NCBI GenBank assembly: GCA_907163375.1
Contig: CAJQUW010011626.1
Span: 186,001 to 250,000 of the forward strand
DNA length: 64,000 nucleotides
Reading direction: 5' to 3'
Origin: Prostheceraeus crozeri
Taxonomy: Eukaryota; Platyhelminthes; Polycladida; Euryleptidae
Made by a program: the position numbers and the translations under genes. Below the pieces are notes generated by a model. That model worked only from the letters and a program-made list of their open reading frames with translations. It was not told where the DNA came from and ran no database searches. Below, piece by piece: positions 1 through 12,185 of this stretch. The first letter of the stretch is position 1. Every line of letters begins with the position of its first letter.

Positions 1-1265
1 TAAAAGCAATAAGCTAACCTCAAGTTCGCATTTTTACGGTCAATATTTATAAAATTAATATTTATGGAAGTCTATATGAAATAAATGCCCACATAACTAT
101 TCACATCGTAACTACCGTTTCATAAATAATTGCACAAAAAACTTAACCTATTTTCAAATGTAATTTTCATGTTGAATTCCTGGTTCAATTTTAATAAGTG
201 ATATACCATATGAAACCTTATGTTCTATAGATTATTTTGGCATACATTTTACTTTCTTAAGTGGTCAGTTGTGGTCAGTAGGCCTTCTGAAAGAAAATTG
301 AGCGTTTTCCTTGATGCAGGATTTGTACATTCAACGAATCTTAAAATCTATACATCATGATAAAGCTGAGTGATACTGATATCTCACACTGTCTGTCAGC
401 TTTCATTAAAAGATTCTGTCGTCTTCATGTTAAGAATGCTGAAAAAATGCTGCTAAAAAAGTCTCATGATTTTTTCATTGATGAGGATGCTCAATTTCAA
501 TAAACTGTATGCCATGTGAAAGGATGTGTTTAGTACTTTGATTTGGCAGTGCGATTAGGTTGTGTCTGGTCAGTTGTGGTCAGCAGACATAAAAGTATGA
601 ATTTTTGGTCAATTCATTCACTAATGCCTACTAACTGAACTACGCAAAACAGAAAATTATGATTATCACTATTCAATCAGGCTTGTGCTCAGCTTTCAGA
701 TGATATAATTTTTTTCAAATTTCGGCAACATTTTGTGCAGTTTTACTCAATTTACACGTTTGTTGATTTTTCGCTAACTTTCGCGTTGAAAATGTTTTTA
801 GCGGTCAACTGCACACAACTTTTGCTGCAATAACGCTGGCGCTTTCTAGTTTGGGTTTAAAAGAATGCTGGTGTTATCAGCTCCAAGAATATGCAAGTTT
901 TATCACGATCTGCCCATCCGTTCACTGGCAAACTTCAAATTCGTGTTGTTCCCATATTCAGCCATCGGGTCATCATTTCCTCGGTGCAGATCAGAATTTC
1001 GAATCTCTGATCTGCGGGCACATAAAGGCTTGGCGTCAGACTGATACTCGCCACCTGTTCACAAACAATAGGATTCTCTTCACGTCGTAGTTGCTGCGCC
1101 CGATAAGTGAATCGACATGACTTTTAGCAACTCATTCAATGATGACAGGAAACTGGGGCAGTTTTATGACATCAATGACATGATCAGCTATGATATGATC
1201 ATGAATAATTTTTCTAATCACTAATTGCTTCATTTAATTAGGCACACCACACCGTTTCCTAAACC
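1..1265. other. No gene seen
   Basis: I see no reading frame with recognisable protein character here; the one frame at 851-1090 (79 codons) has no motif or family resemblance. The DNA is AT-rich. A 17-bp direct repeat, TGGTCAGTTGTGGTCAG, occurs at 262-278 and again at 568-584. It may be the trace of an old element, but no ends can be drawn. Confidence 0.6.
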
Positions 1266-2066
1266 AAGCAAGTCTCCCGGCTGACCAATAAGGGATCCCG
1301 GGATCTCGGGATCGATGAGGATTTACGGGATTATGAATCCCGGGATTAGGTAATCGGGATCCCGGGATTCGCCACATCTCATAATCAGTAGGATCAGTAA
1401 ATTTTTATCGCATTCCTATTGAGCTTGGAGTTATTTTTGTGTGGATATGTGAATGCCAAGTTGCATTAATTTCTCATTTTCATTGATATTGCAAAAAAAG
1501 CTATACGAGATAGGTAATCTACAGTATAGGGTATTCAGTCAACTGGTCTGGAGATTAAGAAAGTGGTCAAGCCATATATGAATAAGCATGGTTTACTATA
1601 ACATGTACCGGTATTATACAACATCATGCTTTTACAAGACGTAACAAAAGTCATTTGGAAGGATGGACATGAAAATGAGAAAACCACATATTAGCTTCAT
1701 CAATGTTATTGATTGTTATCATTAATGAGATCATTCCACATGATTCAATAGGCCCACAAGTACATACTTTAGTATACCCCGCATATAAAAACTGAAACAT
1801 AAACTCATTGCCAAGTCATAGAAGTTCAGGCACGTGTCTATCTCACAATAAAGTTCTAAGCTGATTAAACAGTTCAAACATTTCAGAACTCCTCTGAGAG
1901 CCCTCCATGACTCAGCCTGCACAAGCCTATAGGTACACCCGGTATATGACCCTGTGCTTTAAACAAATCCATTGAGCCTGTCAATCCCGGGATCGCAAAA
2001 GAAATCGGGATCAATTCTGGGATCCCGGGATCAGGAAAAGTCGGGATTTTGAAAACCCTACTGACA
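1266..2066. repeat. CCCGGGAT-clustered element, copy A
   Basis: The two ends of this ~800-bp stretch are packed with overlapping palindromes of the type GATCCCGGGATC: several at 1290-1372, and several in the opposite sense at 1983-2040. The right end reads, on the minus strand, AGGGTTTTCAAAATCCCGAC, which closely matches the left end of copy B near 8563. The middle (1380-1980) is ordinary AT-rich DNA with no coding signal. This arrangement suggests a non-autonomous transposon with repeat-rich ends. No clear target duplication was found, so the boundaries are approximate and the superfamily is unknown. Confidence 0.5.
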
Positions 2067-3840
2067 AACTGAATAAGCTCAGTAATCAATTACATGAGCT
2101 TAAGCAGCTTAAATTTGATGATACTAAGCAAGAGATAAAAGAGCTTTTCGGGTTGTGCAACGAATAAGGAAACTGACTGTATGTATTAGTTAAGATAAAA
2201 TACAATTAAAACTTTTAATGCACCATGTAATTTGAGAACACACGGTGGGATCAAAAATCTAACTTCAGATTCCTAATTTTCAGGGTCAAATTGACTAGGA
2301 TTGATGAAAATATTTAGCCAAACAAAAACTTTTGAAAAATTGTTTCATTAGTGCTATTTTCATTTGTTCGGAAGAAGATCCTCAACTTATAGAATGACTG
2401 CATTTTCTTTCATGTTTGTTTTGTTCGCAAAAACAAATTTCTTTGAAATAAAAAAGAATTATATCTTTCCGAACATAAAAATAGTTTTTTGATACTCAAT
2501 GGTAACTGGTAGGCCTACGCGATGAACGTGTAAGATCTCAAGTGGTAGGTACTGAGACATTAATAAAAGGTTGGTAACCACTGTTTTACACTAGAGGCAC
2601 AGCACGCTTACTGCCGCTAATAGTTTCATTATTGCTATTTACTGTTCCGATTTACTAGTAGACTCTGATTGTTGAATTTGTTATTTTAGCTTTTGCAATT
2701 AAATCACCGGAATTACGAAACCAAGGTTTTTCAGTAAATATCATGTATTTCATATTTTTATCTACTTTCAAAGACATGCTTTAATTTGGAATATGATTCT
2801 AGAAGTTACATGCATGTAGTGCATTTTTTGGCATTCAAAATCAATATAAGAATAATTCAAACATCACATCAAGAATCAATGAAAACATTAAAAGATGCAT
2901 TTGCTATTATGATTGCATCATCATAGCATTTTACTATTCATTTTAAGAATTTATAATATTTAAGATAATGTGAATTTATTTATTTAAAAGAATCAACATT
3001 CAATTAGATGCATTTCAAGCAATTTAGATGCATTTCAAAATTTCAAGAACAGTAACAGGTCCTATTCAAAATATATTGATTTTTTGAATGAATAGGCCTT
3101 TAGAAAAATAGCATTAAAAACATACTGACATTTTCATGTCACTATTCCAAGTGTTCAAGATAAAAATGATATTTCAATGTGCAAAAATCTGAAATGTCAA
3201 ACTTTTTAAAAAGGATATTATAGGCTACCTTGTATGCGATTTTTTTTTGTAAAAAAAGTGCAGATCGAAGCGTTGTTACTGCACATAATTCTCTTTAAAA
3301 AGCAACCGTCTGCCCTAAATAAAGGAACCTAAGTTAATTATTTCAATGTTTGTTCATTCTTCTTTTGTGAGCTAGTCGGTCCCAGTTCTGCCACCATCGG
3401 GCCGACACGTGTTGATGTAGAAGCGAACCTGAGACTTGACATCAGTCAAAGTCAAAGGCTTTTCGCGATTGTGTAATTGGCGAAATTTCAAGATTCTCGC
3501 TAAATTCGCGAAAATTTGACATAACTTTGGCAATCAATCATATTTAGGTTTTTTCTTTCCTTTGCTCTGAACAATACAGAAGCAGTAGGATGCCAGAGGA
3601 AAGCTTGTTTTCTCCACTATTAGTAAAGTATTATTAACTTGCTACTATAATCAAAGGATCATTCACAGGATGTTCACATGCCGTTTTTCAAAATTCTTTT
3701 AGATTTCTCTACATTTTTTGCACGTCTATATGACATATAAATGATCAATAACGCTGAAGCATAAACATGATTGATTTAATTAAACAATTACGTAACTCAA
3801 TACCATTATGGGTGACTTTACAGTTATTTAGCACAAGACA
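2067..3840. other. No gene seen
   Basis: This is AT-rich DNA without long reading frames, tandem repeats or recognisable element ends. One copy of the dispersed octamer TAGGCCTA lies at 2510-2517. Confidence 0.6.
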
Positions 3841-3846
3841 AAGAAA

Positions 3847-4245
3847 TTAATTAAATACCTTTAGCAAATACGACATTCCGTTATATTCAGCAGAGTGATT
3901 AATTTTTGGCTGATGCTCTTTTGTCATTAATGCCTCTGCAATACTGATTTCATAGTTACCTGTACCTTTATATTTTACGCGGAACTGATTTTTTATATCA
4001 TACGTACAGTAATTACATATACAGATATGTTGTTTGATGGCAGTGTCTGTTTTACAATGCTCCTCGATCCTCTCTTGAAGTCGTCGTTTGGTTTTGCCAA
4101 TGTATGTTTGGCTACCTGCATGGCGACTGCAAAATTTCTGTACTTTTTTAATGTTATACGTGTACTCCTGTGGCAACCAAAACACTCATGCAATACGAAA
4201 GATGATTGAGTCGAATGAAATATGCTGCTTAAAGCGAATATACAC
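3847..4245 (-). pseudogene. Penelope-like element fragment, GIY-YIG nuclease
   Basis: A minus-strand frame (4185-3847, 112 codons) contains TYIGKTKRRLQERIEEH, which matches the core of the GIY-YIG endonuclease found at the C-terminus of Penelope-like retroelements: the YIG, the arginine-rich helix and the following EH. The expected later pattern (a histidine-rich stretch, then an acidic residue and a terminal basic helix) is loosely present. In the family this domain nicks the target DNA for target-primed insertion. No reverse transcriptase is visible upstream on the same strand, so this is a truncated copy. The frame closes with a stop at about 3847. It appears to be a different lineage from the copies near 29.3 and 34.8 kb, because the sequences around the core differ. 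Confidence 0.6.
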
Positions 4246-4259
4246 ATAACTTAATGGAC

Positions 4260-5330
4260 ATAGCCATCGAATACCATAATAGAATGTTTGAACTCAAAAT
4301 GGGTGTCGAATTGTAATGATAATAAGAGTATAGGCTACCCCACTGAATTAGAAGCTATGTATTGAAAATTTTGAAAATATAATGTTGATTTAAATAATGT
4401 AAAATTCTTTGACTAATAATCCTTTTAAATTGTTTAATACACAACTTCTGATCCAGTGTGGAATTATCAATATTTTTCACGATTATAAATTAATTTAAGA
4501 CTGCAGCATTTCGCACATTTCATGCTAAAAGAACCGCATTTTGTGAATAATGCACATTGTAACTCGCCAATACATATCCAAAGTTCGCATTCGTTTGGTT
4601 CCAGTGACAGACAGTTCCTCTCCCTTTCTTTTCTTGCTTTCTTGAAAGCGAGGCATTGTGAAAGCGAGACGAATCAGACGATAGTCGAAAGAATTTTGTA
4701 AATAAAAAATATATTCCAAATGTAAACGGGTACACGGCACACGCTGAAGATTGTCAGTAATGAATTTCAAAATAAATTCGAATAGCAATGCTTCACAGTT
4801 CACATACACTTCTCACAAATCAAGGATTGAATGAAAGGTGTATGACAAAGTCCACTACGTTAATCAGTCTTCCACATGCTTATTGAAATTTGGCCGGAGG
4901 GCTCAATGTGTGATGCCCGCCAAATGGGATCTTGTGTCTCGCTAATGCATTGCACAGTAGGTGTTGCACATGTAACGCGTTGACACTTTAAGGCTTAATG
5001 TGCCAGTCATGCCAGATGTCTTGACTTATCTCATAAGACTGTGCCAGTCTATGGAATGAAATTCTTTATTAACATTGCTATTTGCATGTTTTAAATTGAG
5101 CAAAATAAAGTGAAACAGATGAAGAATTAGTCGAAATTCCAGAAATGTAGGTTATCAAAGCACACGGGTCATCTCCGGCGTGATTATGCGTGTTTAACGA
5201 GGCTTTTCTACAGTTTAGGGGACGGAATAGCTCACAGATGGATAATTTGTTTGGCAAGATGGGCAAAAATGATTTTCGTAATTTAGTGAAAGGTGACAAA
5301 GAGGCATGGAAAATGGAAATCACGCCGTTC
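4260..5330. other. No gene seen
   Basis: Short frames at 4520-4809 and 5078-5384 overlap one another on both strands and show no family motif. The 4860-5030 part is slightly richer in GC but has no other distinguishing feature. Confidence 0.5.
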
Positions 5331-5333
5331 CAA

Positions 5334-5398
5334 CAGGGGTCCGACCCGCCTTGGAAAATTCTGGAGGGGTCCGGACCCCCTTAGATGCTGAGCCCCTG
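5334..5398. repeat. hAT-like terminus fragment
   Basis: This 65-bp piece begins CAGGGGTCCGACCC and ends GAGCCCCTG, so both ends show the CAGGGG signature of hAT inverted repeats, and it repeats the word GGGGTCCGGACCCC inside. It is too short to be a whole element and has no clear 8-bp duplication. It may be a terminal fragment or a deletion derivative. Confidence 0.35.
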
Positions 5399-5427
5399 TA
5401 TGAATACAGTCAATATTCACAAAATAT

Positions 5428-5706
5428 CTTCATTTATCAAGCATAAAGTGAAGGCACTCCCTCTTTTTTATAATCGTCTATTGGTCTGTTGGTAAAGGTT
5501 AAAATAAAATAACGTGATAGTACCCTGACGTTTTGTCAAACCTGTGAACAAGTCCTTGCAGGACGAAACGTCAGGGTACTATCACGTTATTTTATTTTAA
5601 CCTTTACCAACAGACCAATAGACGATTATAAAAAAAGAGGGAGTGCTTTCACTTTATGCTTGATAAATGAAGATAATTTATCACCTCCCGTGCATCGTCA
5701 TCAACC
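5428..5706. mobile_element. Hairpin retroelement remnant with 13-bp target duplication
   Basis: Two nearly perfect inverted arms of about 110 bp (roughly 5425-5534 and 5566-5675) surround a 31-base loop. The unit is flanked by the identical 13-mer ATTCACAAAATAT at 5415-5427 and 5707-5719. A long, AT-rich duplication of this kind points to a retroelement insertion, not to a cut-and-paste transposon. The loop and its shoulders carry GGACGAAACGTCAGG, a word seen at the ends of Penelope-like elements, where inverted terminal repeats are known. I read it as a Penelope-type terminal hairpin without a body. The right-hand tail (5676-5706) lies outside the palindrome. Confidence 0.55.
5521..5580 (+). 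ncRNA. Hammerhead-ribozyme-like motif (degenerate)
   Basis: CCTGACGT (5523-5530) can pair with ACGTCAGG (5568-5575) as an 8-bp stem III. GTCC-TTGCA-GGAC (5552-5564) can form stem II, and it is followed directly by the conserved GAAAC. The other conserved half, CUGANGA, is represented only by CTGTGAA at 5542, and four extra bases precede stem II. The layout therefore resembles the minimal hammerheads described at Penelope-like element termini but would probably not cleave as it stands. This is resemblance plus inference. Confidence 0.35.
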
Positions 5707-5719
5707 ATTCACAAAATAT

Positions 5720-8555
5720 AATGACGTGTGAATTTACGACTTTCGGATGCAAAATTATGGAATTTTCCGGGTAAGAACATCGGCTTTGTTACACTGCAAG
5801 CGAGCTTCACCGCACCCGCTTGACTGTTTTGCCTTTTCTTGGCTGGTAAAAGAGAATTGCTTGAGTCAGCACTAGGTTATGCATTTGGAAAATACTATTT
5901 AATATATCTAATATCTCTGATGTCAGATTGTAAGATTTTGTCTAGGCTAGTCATATCAGAGACAGATAGAGGAATTTCCCACTCATCAAAATCACTGGCT
6001 ATTGGCAATCGAATCGATCAATTGAGTAGACTCCTTGTCGAGAGTGCGAAGTGATTGCATTGACTTTGAACCGTCGTTTTAAGTTTACTGCCTCAAGACA
6101 ACCTTACTCTGCCAGCACCTGTCTCTGAATTCTACCATTACGACACACATGATTGATCGGTGAACGATTGCTTCACCACAGCTGTGCGTGCAATGCACGC
6201 TGCTTTGCAATCATCGGCATCGTGCGAACGTGGATTGCTAGCTGGTCACGTCCCATGCCGCATTCAATGTCTGATGTCCTTAAACTGTGTCTGAGTGAGT
6301 GTGCAACGCAGTGTGTGCGAGATACGTTCAGGGTCTCTCGTTCAAGGGAGTGTATGAGTTAAATTTCATCTGTCACACGCTCTTGTCCTCAATGCTGTTG
6401 ATAAAATTGCGTCGTTTCCGTAACTCAGTCTTAAACCAATCACAGGCCAGTGTCTGACTCTATGTCACCCTTCTCATACATCAGGATCATACACCAGACA
6501 TTGCAGGAAGCGCGGCGCGTGCGTGTATGACCGCACACAGTTGTGCGATGTCGCTTGGCTTGTAGTCTTGTCTCCTACGCTCTTGCCGTCGTCTGCGCAG
6601 TCAACCCGTCGTTCTACGAGTAGGCGGTCGCCTATGGAGCGACCGTATTTGAGTTGATTCCGCCGACATTGAGAATAATTCTGTAATATTTGGTAAGTGT
6701 GATGTGTGCTTATCTGTGAACTTTATCTCCGAACGGACCTGTTTCAAACACGTGTAATACTTAGAAGATTGTGATATCGAAAATCATTCGAGACATCCGT
6801 CTTCGTTTTGCCACATGGAGGGTTAAGAATTAACAGTAGCGGTTGAGTGAATAGCTTTTTGAGCTTAGCGACGGCCTCTTGCAAATTGCATCAAGAGTTA
6901 AGTACGTTTGATAAGTCTAGACCTGTTAAAACTCAGATCTCATATCTCAGAAAAACAAGTTAATCTCACGAAAACCGCCTGCAAAATCCTAAATTAGGCA
7001 TGCTCCTGATAATTTTGAACCATTTGAACACGATGGTATCCAAAAAAAATGGAGCGTTTAACGATAGTTATAGTGATATTCCTGAGTAGCCGCTCAACCT
7101 CCCGGTTCTACGGTGCAACAAGACGATCGTCTTAGTAATTATTTTTGCGAGTTGTGTCCTTAAGTAGCCAAAAACAGGTGCATTTTTTGCGTGTATGTGC
7201 TTTTTCGATGCTACTGACAGAAGCAGTCGTGCATATACTTACGAAGATGTGAAGGGAAAGCTTTATGCGAGTATTTTATACTATGGACTTTTTGCTACAA
7301 GCGATGTAGACCGGTAGGCCTTCGTGTCAGCCTTTGTCAGGCAAATTAGTCAACGGTGAAAAATCTGGACTGATGATTCCCATAAGTTCTAGGTGCCCTA
7401 TTACGAATTCCTCTGCACCTTGGACGATCAGCATTGCTGATCACCGCATCAGATTTTTGCATTTTGCTACTGGTCTTGGAGTGAAGAATGAAGGTGCGGA
7501 TTTTGATTGCGACTAGAGGTAAGGAGAAATGAAGGAAAAATTGATCCTTTAAATGTTTTCCCTTGGAATTGCAACTCCTTTTAAACTTGAACATTGGTTA
7601 TCAACTTCCATGCTTCTGGGCAAGCCCGATGCCGCGTCCTCAGGGGTAAAATCGTTATAATCATTTTCTCACAAAGAAGGCTTCTAACGTGAGGAAGCTG
7701 CACAAACGCGTATATTTTTAGTATATCTTTTTGAAGCTTTTTGACCAACGGGCAATAGATTTTCTGAGTACACAACTTTGCATCCACTTTGAATCGAATT
7801 AAAAACGTCTTTTAGTGGGCCATCTTGTAGCAACGAGCTGAATGTACAGGCAATCTGCATGCATATATTCTCATCACCAAGAGCAATGTTGTCGATCTTT
7901 TGCTACATTAGTCATAGAGCACGAAAAAATAGCTATGGACCTCCCACCTGTCTGACTAGCTACCGCTTCTAAGTCATCAAGAAGTTATCCCACAATCCAA
8001 TCTGCATGAAATGCTGAGTAGATAAATTCACTGGAAACTAGCTAAAGCTTAAAAATATTGCGGGAAGTATCGTTCAGGTACCCGAATTTCGATTGTAGAT
8101 GGATTATTTTCTTAGGATCATCAAACGAACCCCAGGTTCTTCTTAAAAATGATACAGGGAGAGTGAAGGTGAGGCAGTTGGCGTATCCCGCGAGTGATAA
8201 TTGAAAATGACCCACCAAATGGTTCATTTGCGATTTGGCATTTGATTTCTTGGTACTTATATCCCCCTCCCCCCCCCCAGTCTAGATTTTTGCTTTTGAC
8301 ACCCGCAAGTGTTGCATCGTCAGCGATCTTCTCTTGCTCGTAAGTGAAAAATCTTGAAATCCCTTGTGTAAAATTCCTTTGGTTTGTAGAAAATTTGCAG
8401 CATTTGCTTTGTCGTTCACTGCAGACAATCTCACGAAGTTCATGATCACAGCTGTATCTTGCATTCTGAGTATCCAAGGTACCAATCCTTCATCCCAGGG
8501 TTCACTAAGTGATGTTGTACTATTACTCAATGACAGATGAAGTCTATTCTAAATC
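5720..8555. other. No gene recognised
   Basis: Several short frames (5839-6054, 6153-6362, 7334-7594, 8121-8530) have no recognisable family and overlap on opposite strands. A CpG-rich patch is described separately at 6510-6700. A pyrimidine run of CCCCCTCC followed by nine C lies near 8264-8279. No transposon ends were found. Confidence 0.5.
6510..6700 (+). promoter_or_regulatory. CpG-rich patch ending in a splice-donor-like site
   Basis: This is the most CpG-dense unique DNA in the first 19 kb, with words such as GCGCGGCGCGTGCG and an inverted pair GGCGGTCGCC/GGAGCGACC. It ends in TTGGTAAGTGTGATG at about 6690, a good match to a 5' splice site. A CpG-rich first exon followed by an intron would look like this, but there is no TATA box and no protein evidence. 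It could equally be an old repeat. Confidence 0.2.
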
Positions 8556-9352
8556 CGATGTGACAAGGATTTTCAAAATCCTGACTTTTTCTGATCCGGG
8601 ATTTATCCCGCGGGATTAGCAAGCTTAATGCATTTGCGGATAGTCTGCTTAGGTTAACGTAGGCTGAACAATACTAGGCGTTGCTTTAGATTCTTGGACG
8701 AGTATTTTGAATGATTCACTGTACAGTACAACTTGTGATATCAGATAGACGTTTTCTTTTCACATGCAGACATAGATTATAACGATAGGTAGATCTATTT
8801 ATCGTTCACAATATGCGTTGTCGCATTAAAACCTGGTATGCCATTTTCAAATCGAAATGCAAATCTCGCGACTTTCGTGGAGTCTGGTAAAAGACCGATA
8901 ATGCATAATAATCGCTTCAAAAATTCATTAAATATAAGTGCGCTTGTATGCATAGCTCTCTCTCCTTTCTCTCGACTGCCTTAACATAGTTGTATTTGTT
9001 GATATCAATGAAAGTAAGCAATTTTCATAATAGGCTACTGCACAAAGATGCGCTAAAATTAATTATGGTATATGATAAGTGTTTGAATAAGTAATACACA
9101 ACTACATGTGCATGTAATTATAAGACTACCGAGTCTGATATATTCCTGATAGTTTAGTTTTAATATTGATAATGAAAAAGTTTCTTAATGTAACAACATG
9201 GTGCAATTTGCAACCATGAAATACGCTTATCTTTTGCTTCCTTGTTACTCGTCTTTCATGCAGCCTAACTGCCTAAAAACAGATGTTAACGAATCACGGG
9301 ACTCTGAATCCCGTAGAAAACGATAATCCCAAGATTGAAAACCTCAGATGTG
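8556..9352. repeat. CCCGGGAT-clustered element, copy B
   Basis: The left end has GACAAGGATTTTCAAAATCC followed by TGATCCGGGATTTATCCCGCGGGATT (8593-8618). The right end (9294-9345) reads, on the minus strand, GAGGTTTTCAATCTTGGGAT and contains CACGGGACTCTGAATCCCGT. This is the same end design as copy A at 1266-2066, with more divergence and fewer palindromes. The ~650-bp centre is AT-rich and unrelated by eye. It is probably a second, older member of the same non-autonomous family. Confidence 0.45.
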
Positions 9353-10783
9353 ACCAGTTTGACGAAATTAATCTATTTGGAAAAATTTTGAAATGTTGGG
9401 GTGGGTGGTTGGGAGAAGAATAGAAAGCTCCGATTTCTCTCTTACGGTTAGCCATCTCACGGTAGAATCATGGTTCTGAGCTAGAGTTTTTGATAAAGAC
9501 GAGATTGCAATCAAAAATGCTAACGTTTATCTTTCGTTCAATTGACATTTAAGAGAAAGGGAATTTTAATGCCATGTTTTGCGTGTGTTGGTGAAATCCA
9601 TTCGGTGTTAATTCTCACACATGGTCGCATCTTACCTTTTGTTCGTCTATAGAGATATGAAGTCACGTTGTTCTGCCATCTTTCGAGTAGATGTATTCCA
9701 TTGTGACGACGCACAAAACCTTTCGAGTTAGAGTAAATCAAGAATATCAATCTGTTGCCGACCAAATTGTGGCCCGCAGCAGGTTCTTCAACAATTCACG
9801 ACTGCACGGTTCTTTAAAGTGGCCCACGTCAATTCTGTTACCTTTGCTATCCATCATAAGATAGAACGAATGGTCGGTTTGACTTTTGAATGCTAGTGAA
9901 TATCATTTGTGTTCGAGTATTACCTTTACTTGATTGCTATCCTCGAGTTCGTGATGCTGATGAATGCATTCATGTTATTGTCGGAATTCGGAATACATTA
10001 GCAAGCTCATAGGTTAGTGCTTTATCACCAACGATGCAGCAACACTTGGGAAATGTGTTCAATTATCACGGTTGAGGTGAAAGTTAAATCTGCACATTAT
10101 TATAAGTAAATGTGACACGGAGCTAGCATATAGCCTAGTTTTATAGACTAGTCAGTAGAATCATTTACTGCATCTCAGATGCCAACATTAGAATCACGTC
10201 AGTTAAGAAAATTCCCTCCTTTTCTACACTTGGGATTTCGGTGATGTTGACCGTGCATACTAAGCTTTTCACTCATCCCTGCTATACCTAGGTGTGATTT
10301 TAAATAAGTTATTTTCTTCACCTGTCAGTGAATTATGAATAATCAATGATTGCAATATAAAACAATACAAAATCATTCAATAGGCCTATACAATTAATTA
10401 TTGCCAAAATTAACATTAATTAATACTTAAACGGCTGAAAACATTGAAATTATAATTACTGTCGTGAACATTGGAATCAGGATTAGCAACAAAGGTATGT
10501 CACAGTATATTGAATATCTAAAGAGAATGACAACGATTAAATCAATAAGAGACAACACCGTCGGGCATCAAGGGTGTTGGTGTCTGGACATAATTGTTGA
10601 CGTCTATTTAGACATTGGAATTGGGAATCTAGTTATGTTGCAATGAATGTGTACATGGAGTTGCATGTATTGCATGTGGCTGACAATAAAACGGAAAGTA
10701 TCATTCAATATTTAGAAAATGTATGTATTGGCTAGGCCTATAGTCCATATAGTCCTTTATATCATTCCATTTGTCATTTGTAC
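9353..10783. other. No gene seen
   Basis: No frame in this stretch shows family motifs. Two copies of TAGGCCTA lie at 10381-10388 and 10733-10740. The short frames at 9538-9765 and 10464-10646 look like chance frames. Confidence 0.55.
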
Positions 10784-10791
10784 AGGTAAAG

Positions 10792-11437
10792 CAGTGGTGT
10801 GCAACCAAGTTGGGATGGAGGGCCATAAGTAGTGGCCCGCGAGAGGGTTCGCAGGCCACTAATTTTAAAAGGCAGAAATAGGCACTCATCATTCATCATT
10901 CATCATTCAGGCTTTCATTGAATACTTTTGTGGTAATTTTAAGGACTGCTATATATACATGTACATAGTGGTAGCACAAGGCATAATTGTATTTGTAAAT
11001 GTATGCAGCAGCAGTGTATTCAACTAAACTGCTGTCTTTTAAGGAACTGTATTTTCCATTCTAAATAGGCCAAACTAATTTTCCGGAAGATTTTTTTGTG
11101 TTGCTAAATGATAATAATATGACATCATTATTATGATAATAAGCACTCGCGCAATTGATGGCTATGGCACCTACATTCATACTGAGAAGATATTCATTGC
11201 GAACGGAACATGACTTGAGCATTCGAATGAAACTTTTTGTGCCATCATATTGCTCAATAAATCATTAGTTAGTTATTTTGCAAATTCTAAAGATAAATTT
11301 CCAGCTTTCTAAAGGTCAGTCGGATGCAGCCATTTTCACATTACCGATTCAAATAATGTCCGCGGGCCACATTGGATATGAGAATCGTTGGCGGGCCACC
11401 CAACATGGGTCGGCGAGCCACGCGTTGCCCACCACTG
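10792..11437. mobile_element. hAT non-autonomous element (MITE) with 8-bp duplication
   Basis: The left end begins CAGTGGTGTGCAACCAAGTTGG. The right end, read on the minus strand, begins CAGTGGTGGGCAACGCGTGG, so the imperfect terminal inverted repeats share CAGTGGTGNGCAAC. The element is flanked by a perfect 8-bp duplication, AGGTAAAG, at 10784-10791 and 11438-11445. CAGTG-type ends with 8-bp duplications define the hAT superfamily. Both ends also contain several GGCCAC/GGCCCGC words as sub-terminal repeats. The 646-bp length and the lack of a frame mean it cannot code for its own transposase, so it must have been moved by a related enzyme elsewhere. Confidence 0.9.
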
Positions 11438-11445
11438 AGGTAAAG

Positions 11446-12079
11446 AGTCAATGAACGTCAATTGCATACATGTCCTGCAGAAAAAATGACACAGGAGTAG
11501 ACAAAATAAATCCAAAAATCATGCGGTGTGGACTGCCTAGGATCAAGTCATCAAATGTTCTATGAATACAAATGTTTCTTTTGGAAATTGAGAATATACT
11601 CATTTTATCGCTGTGCAGAACATTCGTTGGTCCTTAATAATCCTCACATTTTGGGATGTAAGTTCTAAAGCATTTAATTTTATCAAATATTAAAAACAAT
11701 AAATTGTACTGTTGTAATACACTACATAGAAATTGTTCGCTCTGAATTCTCAAGTCTATCGATGTTGCTAAACAATGCACATCATAGCTTAACCACACAA
11801 AGTTCGGTGGCATTTCTAAGTGAGTGCATTGGCCGTAGATCTGCTACTGCAATTCATCATGCTATTAATCGATTATCCTTTTTATAGTTTAAGCCACCGA
11901 ATGTATGTAAGGTCAGAAATAGTTGTTATTAAAGAACTGTCAAAGCAAGCAGTCTTTGAAGTAGGCCTGCAGTTGAGGCTTGAGTAGCAGAGAAAAAGAA
12001 GTCGACTAATTTTGAAAATTGCAGCTGATTGCAGTGCTGGATGATTGATGTAGGCAATGATGATATTGCTGTGTTATGC
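11446..12079. other. No gene seen
   Basis: AT-rich DNA with no frame, repeat or element end that I can support. Confidence 0.55.
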
Positions 12080-12185
12080 AATTGATAGGCCTATCCATGG
12101 ATTCCTTTATAGTAGTGGCCGGGATGGGAAACTGAAATTTCTCTCATCGCGGCTATACGCAAGAAGGGTCACTTTTGGAGAAGTA
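12080..12185 (+). repeat. Inverted repeat pair, left member
   Basis: From the CAATTGATAGGC at about 12080 the sequence reads CCATGGATTCCTTTATAGTAGTGGCCGGGATGGGAAAC and, further on, AAGAAGGGTCA. The minus strand of 14450-14560 gives the same words in the same order. Each arm is about 100 bp and diverged in its second half. The two arms could be the ends of one ~2.5-kb element or two independent insertions of a short repeat; no target duplication decides between them. Confidence 0.5.
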
